A DNA stretch of 64,000 nt. It comes from Siphonodentalium dalli (Eukaryota; Mollusca; Scaphopoda; Gadilida; Siphonodentaliidae). Of the stretch, positions 58,151-64,000 are shown piece by piece (the stretch's first letter is position 1; each line of letters opens with the position of its first letter). A model generated the notes under the pieces. It was not told the origin of the DNA and searched no databases. It saw only the letters and a list, made by a program, of their open reading frames with translations. A program made the position numbers and the translations under genes. The stretch lies in assembly GCA_032622095.1 (NCBI GenBank), contig CP136064.1, forward strand, positions 261,807,863 to 261,871,862, read 5' to 3'.

Positions 58151-60310
58151 CGCCGTCCAGAGCGATTCAAAAGGGAACCCATGCCAGTTATCGGCCCTTT
58201 ACCGATTAAGGTCGAACACAGAGTGGTGTAGGGTTGCTCCCAAGATACCACACCAATTCACCAAATACATCCGATTCAACATGGCCGCCGACCGGAGGGC
58301 TTCAAATAGGGGACCATTTGGGCAACTGTTTGAAATTTCCAACCAACCTGACACCACCTACAATGATGGTATATTTCTAATTGATAGCAATTTCAGAGAA
58401 AAATTTGGTCTATATATAGAAAAGATTTGCTAGAGTTGGTCTAAAACAACATAGTTAGTTGATGGAAAATCAACCAACTAACAATTTCAACCTATAAGTG
58501 GTGTAAAATTTCCAACAAATGCTGTGTGAGGCATAAAATTTATAGCTGTTGAATATGTTGACCAAAGTTGGATGGTTAGACCCCCTTGTCGCCACGTCCC
58601 TGGGGTGGAATACACCCCTATGATAATATCTCCTGTCCCTCCATATAAGCAAAAATAGGTTCGATTTCGGACTGGTGCACTCTCGCCGAATGCGCACCCG
58701 TCGTGTAGCTGTGGGCCCCGTGTGAAGGGAAAATATTAAGGACACTGTCCCGTGTTATCCCAAATGCATCTCCAAGGGAGACATCACATTTACATGCGTG
58801 TGTTCAATGTTGTACTCTTGGTTAAAGAAAAGAACAGCTGCTTCAATATCTAAGTTGTATGTGCCGCATTTTGTTACGTATATATACCCTTTTGCGAGCA
58901 GAATTATGCTATTTGTTGAAAGTACGTTTGTTCCTGTACTTATCCAAAGAGTAATATCTTATGTTTTTGAAGGGAGTTGTAAATAACAGTACCGATAGGT
59001 TGTTCAATATTTGTTTTACCTTTGGACAGGTAACAGTTAATCATAACAATGAATTAATCAGTGTTCACAAATATACGAACTCTTCTCTTCGCTCCAAAGA
59101 AAAATGTGAGTGTGGAAAATATATCAATTAGCAACACAAATAATTAAGAGACAGGAAAATGCAAACAAATGCACACACAAACAGATGATTCAAACATTCT
59201 CAGAGCAGTTACATACCAAAAGTGATGTGTATGCCATGGTCTGCATGGGGCGGCTAAAACTTTAAAGGTAAACTTTAAATATTGAACAGGGAATATTGAA
59301 AATATCAAGCATGAATATGCTAACAATATGAAATTCAGCATGTATTTGCAACACCGAAAATAGAGTGAAGTTTGTCAATATGAAGTAGTGGCACATTGTA
59401 TTAGGGCCTCAACCTATGTGTAGGTTAGATCATGCATTATTGCCTCCCTAAACCTCGTTATAATTCATTTGTGTAACTCCCCGGTGGTCCAAATGGGTAA
59501 CATAAATAGCAAAAAATATAACTCATAATATATAATACTCACAAGATAATATATTATATGTAAATAGTATGAAAAGTAATATTAGCGATATTAGCTATCC
59601 TTAGGTTTTCACAAAAACGCACTTTATTTTTCACCTTATCTAAACGCATATAATTACTTACATTGAAGTCGGTTCTTCATACAAGCGTGTATGGCAGCAC
59701 GGCAGCGGGAAGCTAACTCTATTCAATTACTCGATCTAAGCGCGGCCGACAGCTTGAGACCTGAGTTATGTAACACGCACCGTGGTCAGTTTATAGCGGT
59801 CAACAGGCTGTCAGATTGTTACCAGTTGAGCTTAGCTGGCTGAATGCCAGATGTAGACATTTATATGGCATTTACGTTATATCAAACATCAAGTTTAAGG
59901 ATTTTACATATTTTAAAACAAACGTGAGTTAAATATCACGTATATTCGATACTAGGAAATTACGTGATATCGTCATGTCTACAAACGTCAGTGTTCGTCC
60001 AGTGCATGAAGCCACAATTGGCTTCAATCAAGTTAAAATCATTCCGCGCCGGCAAATATCTACCTCCACAGTGCTGATCGGTCATTCGATACTCAAAAGA
60101 TTGGATTATTCCTCTTCGCTACACGTTTCGTAGACGTTTCGTAAAGATAGACGTTTGACACAAACTTCTGAACGGTTGGCCGTGTGTGTGTATGCGGCAT
60201 GGTCACGTGATTCAGGTGACTTTCCTTGGTAATGACAACACACGTTACAAGTTAGATGTACGTGCATCTGATCATGGCTACATCGAGACCTTGGTAGATT
60301 GATTAAAATT
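58151..60310. other. Intergenic, no gene recognised
   Basis: No domain-bearing frame. ACATGGCCGCCG occurs at 58144 and 58279, about 135 bp apart, within similar contexts (AATCCCACATGG / GATTCAACATGG), hinting at a short old duplication. Confidence 0.5.
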
Positions 60311-60319
60311 TGAATTAAC

Positions 60320-60515
60320 ATGTTGTTTTTGGTGATAACTCATGATGAAGACGCATCATGTTAAATCATGTTATAATCATGATATGTAATGATAAATCAT
60401 GATTTTATGTCCTAAATTTTATCAAACATGTTGTTTTGGGTGATAAATAGTGTTGACACATGATACCCCATGTTACATGATGTTATAATCATGATATATC
60501 ATGATAAATCCTGTT
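60320..60515 (+). repeat. ~105-bp direct duplication rich in ATCATGAT
   Basis: AACATGTTGTTTT.GGTGATAA...TGTTATAATCATGATAT...TGATAAATC occurs twice, at about 60319 and 60426. Confidence 0.7.
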
Positions 60516-60609
60516 AAAAACGTTGGCTGTATGCCATTGTTATGTTTTTATAAAGGTTGGACTGGGGACAATAAGGAGGTACATACTGTACTGACCAACG
60601 TCTTACTTC

Positions 60610-61215
60610 GACCACCATAGTATCTTATGCGCCGCAGGCGCTCGTATATAGGTAGTACCCACCCACCACCACATCACGCCACCCATAGTATATTATGCGC
60701 CGCAGGCGCTCGTATATAGGTAGTAACCACCCATCATCCCATCCCGCGACCCATAGTATCTTATGCGCCACAGGCGCTCGTATATAGGTAGTACCCACCC
60801 ACCATCCCATCCCGCCACCCATAGTATATTATGCGCCGCAGGCCCTGTAGACTACTGCAACTGCCCACATAAATAATACAACACAGTATCTTATGCGCCG
60901 CAGGCGCCCCTACATCATTAGAGTATATTTGTTTTGCCCACCCACCACCCCCACCCCAACCCGCCACCCATAGTATATTATGCGCCGCAGGCGCTGTAGA
61001 CTACTGCAACTGCCCACATAAGTAATACAACACAGTGTCTTATGCGCCGCAGGCGCCCCTACATCATTAGAGTATATTTGTTTTGGCCACCCACCATCCC
61101 CTCCCCAACCCGCCACCCATAGTATATTATGCGCCGCAGGCGCTGTAGACTACTGCAACTGCCCACATAAATAATACAACACAGTGTCTTATGCGCCGCA
61201 GGCGCCCCTACACCA
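60610..61215 (-). repeat. 68-bp-unit array, left arm of a large inverted array
   Basis: TATGCGCCGCAGGCGC recurs from 60627, first in 68-bp units and then in longer units of about 150 bp carrying GTAGACTACTGCAACTGCCCAC. Each unit has a GCGCC-GCA-GGCGC mini-hairpin and ends CCCATAGTATNTTATGC. This is the reverse complement of the right-arm unit. Confidence 0.85.
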
Positions 61216-61620
61216 TTAGAGTATATTTGTGGGTATATTTGTGGGTATACTCATACTACCTATATACCTACATCATTAGAGTATATTTGTGGGTATATTT
61301 GTGGGTATACATCATTAGAGTATATTTGTGGGTATATTTGTGGGTATACATCATTAGAGTATATTTGTGGGTATACATCATTAGAGTATATTTGTGGGTA
61401 TATTTGTGGGTATATTTGTGGGTATACATCATTAGAGTATATTTGTGGGTATATTTGAAGGGTATACATCATTAGAGTATATTTGTGGGTATATTTGTGG
61501 GTATACATCATTAGAGTATATTTGTGGGTATATTTGTGGGTAGACTCATACTACCGATATACCTACATCATTAGAGTATATTTGTGAGTATATTTGTGAT
61601 TATACTCATACTACCTATAT
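61216..61620 (+). repeat. GTATATTTGTGG minisatellite at the centre of the inverted array
   Basis: Repeats of TATATTTGTGGG (12 bp) are combined into units with ATACATCATTAGAG. This gives apparent 94-codon (YLWVYIIRV) and 83-codon (YPQIYSNDV) frames on the two strands, which are repeat artefacts. Confidence 0.85.
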
Positions 61621-61664
61621 ACCTATTTGTGGGTATACTCATACTACCTATATACCTATATACC

Positions 61665-62215
61665 TATATACGAGCGCCTGTGGCGCATAAGATGCTATGG
61701 GTGGCGGGATGGGATGGTGGGTGGGTACTACCTATATACGAGCGCCTGCGGCGCATAAGATACTATGTGTGGCGGGATGGGATGGTGGGTGGGTACTACC
61801 TATATACGAGCGCCTGCGGCGCATAAGATACTATGGGTTGCGGGATGGGATGGTGGGTGGGTACTACCTATATACGAGCGCCTGCGGCGCATAAGATACT
61901 ATGTGTGGCGGGATGGGATGGTGGGTGGGTACTACCTATATACGAGCGCCTGCGGCGCATAAGATACTATGGGTGGCGGGATGGGGTGGTGGGTGGGTAC
62001 TACCTATATACGAGCGCCTGCGGCGCATAAGATACTATGTGTGGCGGGATGGGATGGTGGGTGGGTACTACCTATATACGAGCGCCTGCGGCGCATAAGA
62101 TACTATGGGTGGCGGGATGGGGTGGTGGGTGGGTACTACCTATATACGAGCGCCTGCGGTGCATAAGATACTATGGGTGGCGGGATGGGATGGTGGGTGG
62201 GTACTACCTATATAA
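61665..62215 (+). repeat. 68-bp-unit array, right arm of the inverted array
   Basis: Eight units of exactly 68 bp carrying TATATACGAGCGCCTGCGGC, ATAAGATACTATG and GGCGGGATGGGATGGTGGG. The first six alternate ATGGGTGGCGG and ATGTGTGGCGG variants, so a 136-bp dimer has been amplified. Overlapping 65-codon frames in all three phases reflect the non-multiple-of-three period and are not genes. Confidence 0.92.
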
Positions 62216-62834
62216 GAAGTTATATTACGCGCGCCGCGTGTATACTAATGTACAAATTCTTGTTTCGCCTTGGCGCTGCCATAGCGCTCGGTGTTCTATT
62301 TATAGAATGTTAATTATTGGGACACATTAAAAGTTGTAGTGCTACCCCGAGATAGAGCTGTAGTGCGACCCCGAGGCCGAGCCCGCTAAAAGGTGTAGTT
62401 TACATTATGTCAATAAAGTTGATTTTTGGTTTGTGATAAGCTATGCCAATTACAAATAACAGAAATGAAAAAGATTTATAAAAAGATCTATAATTACAAT
62501 CATAGGTATATAATATATGATCTTGAGCGCGTTACCATTTCTGACTACGGTTTTCCTGTTCTCACTTATCCGGCAGGTATGTGTGAATGCATAAGTGTGG
62601 GCAGGTTTTAGTATGTTTGTACAATGCGTAACTAGTGATCCCATAGACACAATCAGTGTTTGATTCAGCAAAGTGTAGCCCAAACTGACACATGTAAATG
62701 GGCAATAACTCTATGTCACGATATGACATCTGGTCACTGAAAACATATCAAGTGACTGATCAATAACCAGAGATCATCATATTCTCACGCTAAAATATAA
62801 ATTGCAGAGGCTCCCAAAGACAGATCAAATCAAA
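62216..62834. other. Intergenic, no gene recognised
   Basis: Contains two similar phrases, TGTAGTG.TACCCCGAG and TGTAGTGCGACCCCGAG (62334-62372), and AATAAAG-like sequence near 62412; otherwise nothing. Confidence 0.5.
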
Positions 62835-63076
62835 ATGGCAAACGCTCAAGTACATATTAACTTCATTCCTAATCATCGCGGTGGTAAATATCTCGTCTTT
62901 AACCACTATAATTAAGTTCTGTGCTGTCTCAAAGAAACGACAGCGTACATTGGCGACGCTGTTCAAAGACCTCCGGTGATACTGTTAACACCAAGAACCA
63001 CATTGTCACGTCATACAAAAGCCAACATAACCAAACTCATACCATGCCCAAGTTGCTGCTGACACCATCCTCATAG
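62835..63076 (+). pseudogene. Broken FLYWCH-like zinc-finger sequence
   Basis: From ATG at 62835 a short frame reads INFIPNHRGGKYLVFNHYN and stops. From 62912 another frame reads VHWRRCSKTSGDTVNTKNHI then VTSYKSQHNQTH and stops at 63074. Together they follow the FLYWCH layout: a hydrophobic RGGKYLV...Y segment, then a W-x2-C segment, then H-x3-H-like ending. The canonical second Cys is absent and a frame change plus stops separate the halves. FLYWCH fingers occur in transcription factors and in Mutator-type transposases; either origin is possible. The call rests on motif resemblance only. Confidence 0.4.
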
Positions 63077-64000
63077 AGCTTAAAACCCTAGTTCGACATA
63101 AAACCAGACCAGTCGCTCAGGGGGGTAGTACACAATTTGCAGGAAGGTATGCCGTTTTTTTTGCATCTGGCATTTTCGGGGACCCGCCACCCCCCAAACC
63201 TGCAAAAAAAACCACCCCACAAATTTCACTAAAATTGGTCTAAAATCGCATAAAACTCTACTGATATCACTCATGTGATCTCAGTTAGTTCAAATAACAG
63301 TTTAACCTGTTTCAGAAGCTGTTTTAATTGAAAAACAATGTTTTATAAATTGCTGATTATCTGTAAACCTAGGTCATTGTGCAGAATACACAAAATTTCA
63401 TAATTTCTAACTATTTCCTGATTAGTCTATCAACCAGCCCATTATCTAACATATTACATACCTCTTGTTTTAGTCTACTGGAGCAACTTACTTCTATTAT
63501 ACTAAACTAGCTTTGGGAGCCTATATTCAGCATCGGAGATACCTGTGGCCCCCTTTGTGGGACTTCGCAAACATTTTGATCTGAGACAGAGCCTTCATTT
63601 AGCGGCGGCCCCTTTGTGCGCTTCAAGCACATTTGGTCATTGAAACATTTTGATATATATATATATTGTTTTAATATATTTTTTTCAAAGATTGAATTCC
63701 TTGCTGAATTTGACAAAACCAATTTAATTTTATTTTTTTTTAATTAAAATTTTTGAAAAACTAACATCATTAGAACATCCGCCATGGTACCCAGAGTCAC
63801 CACACCGAATTTGGTTGAACTCGGTCCAGAAGGGTCTGAGAGAAAAACCCGGACAGTTCTTACTCGTTTATATATATACAGATGACAAGCAGTCACAGCA
63901 CTATATAATATATATATGATAGAGATCATCTGATGACATGCAAATAATTTACTGATTGGCTTGATGCACTGATGACAGATATATTCTACCCATTGATAGT
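63077..64000. other. Intergenic, no gene recognised
   Basis: Poly-A/poly-T runs, a short (TA)n at 63652-63666 and no domain-bearing frame. Confidence 0.5.

Noticed and set aside
61191-62330. Overlapping 65-97-codon frames with WVYIIRV or VGGYYLYTSACGA repeats
   Set aside because: They follow the 12-bp and 68-bp repeat periods in every phase and have mirror frames on the other strand.

Overview
The window looks like a repeat-rich stretch of an animal nuclear genome, most likely a marine invertebrate, probably a protostome. The evidence is non-LTR and Penelope-like retroelements, tRNA-derived repeats, MITE-like inverted-repeat elements, AT-rich spacers, and one rhodopsin-type GPCR that resembles the FMRFamide/myosuppressin/sex-peptide receptor group. 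There are no bacterial operons, rRNA genes or CRISPR arrays. Almost all short reading frames in the first 19.5 kb and around 60.6-62.2 kb are products of tandem repeats and are not annotated as genes.

Layout. 1-19505 is a satellite field built from a roughly 140-bp GC-rich monomer. It has two higher-order levels: a period of about 2847 bp (1-4880) that contains a 484-bp composite repeat, and three nearly identical copies of a period of about 4436 bp (6097-19402). Each 4436-bp copy carries the same 785-bp inverted-repeat element. 19506-21285 is a decayed fringe of the same repeat families. 21286-23066 holds two non-LTR retrotransposon 3' ends, one inserted into a small tandem repeat whose empty site survives beside it. 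23067-31536 is mostly featureless, apart from an ancient 345-bp tandem repeat and a tRNA-like relic.

31606-33760 is a five-unit 423-bp tandem array, each unit with a Leu/Ser-type tRNA-like sequence. An (AT)n tract then leads into duplicated segment A (33760-35176). Its partner B lies at 43900-49278, with 3.96 kb present only in B. Between them are two head-to-tail Penelope-like elements (35909-39431 and 39432-43902).

The full-length Penelope-like copy has a TATA box, a short N-terminal ORF, a Pro/Ser-rich SGNH-hydrolase-like ORF, and an RT plus GIY-YIG ORF. The SGNH ORF ends on a textbook -1 frameshift heptamer (T TTA AAC) immediately before its stop. The RT frame is the -1 frame and has no ATG before its conserved N-terminal motif, so RT is probably made by frameshifting or re-initiation. 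The two copies carry complementary lesions.

44120-53500 holds minisatellites, hairpins, further copies of a TGTGTA-rich inverted-repeat element, a 457-bp piggyBac-like MITE with TTAA flanks, a possible small exon and a stray satellite monomer. 53566-54776 (minus) is the only convincing host protein-coding region: a GPCR whose 5' exon is probably missing from the open frame. 55400-64000 has a tetranucleotide microsatellite, a 311-bp tandem repeat, a decayed CR1/L2-type LINE on the minus strand, a 1.6-kb inverted array of 68-bp units around a GTATATTTGTGG minisatellite, and a broken FLYWCH-like zinc-finger sequence.
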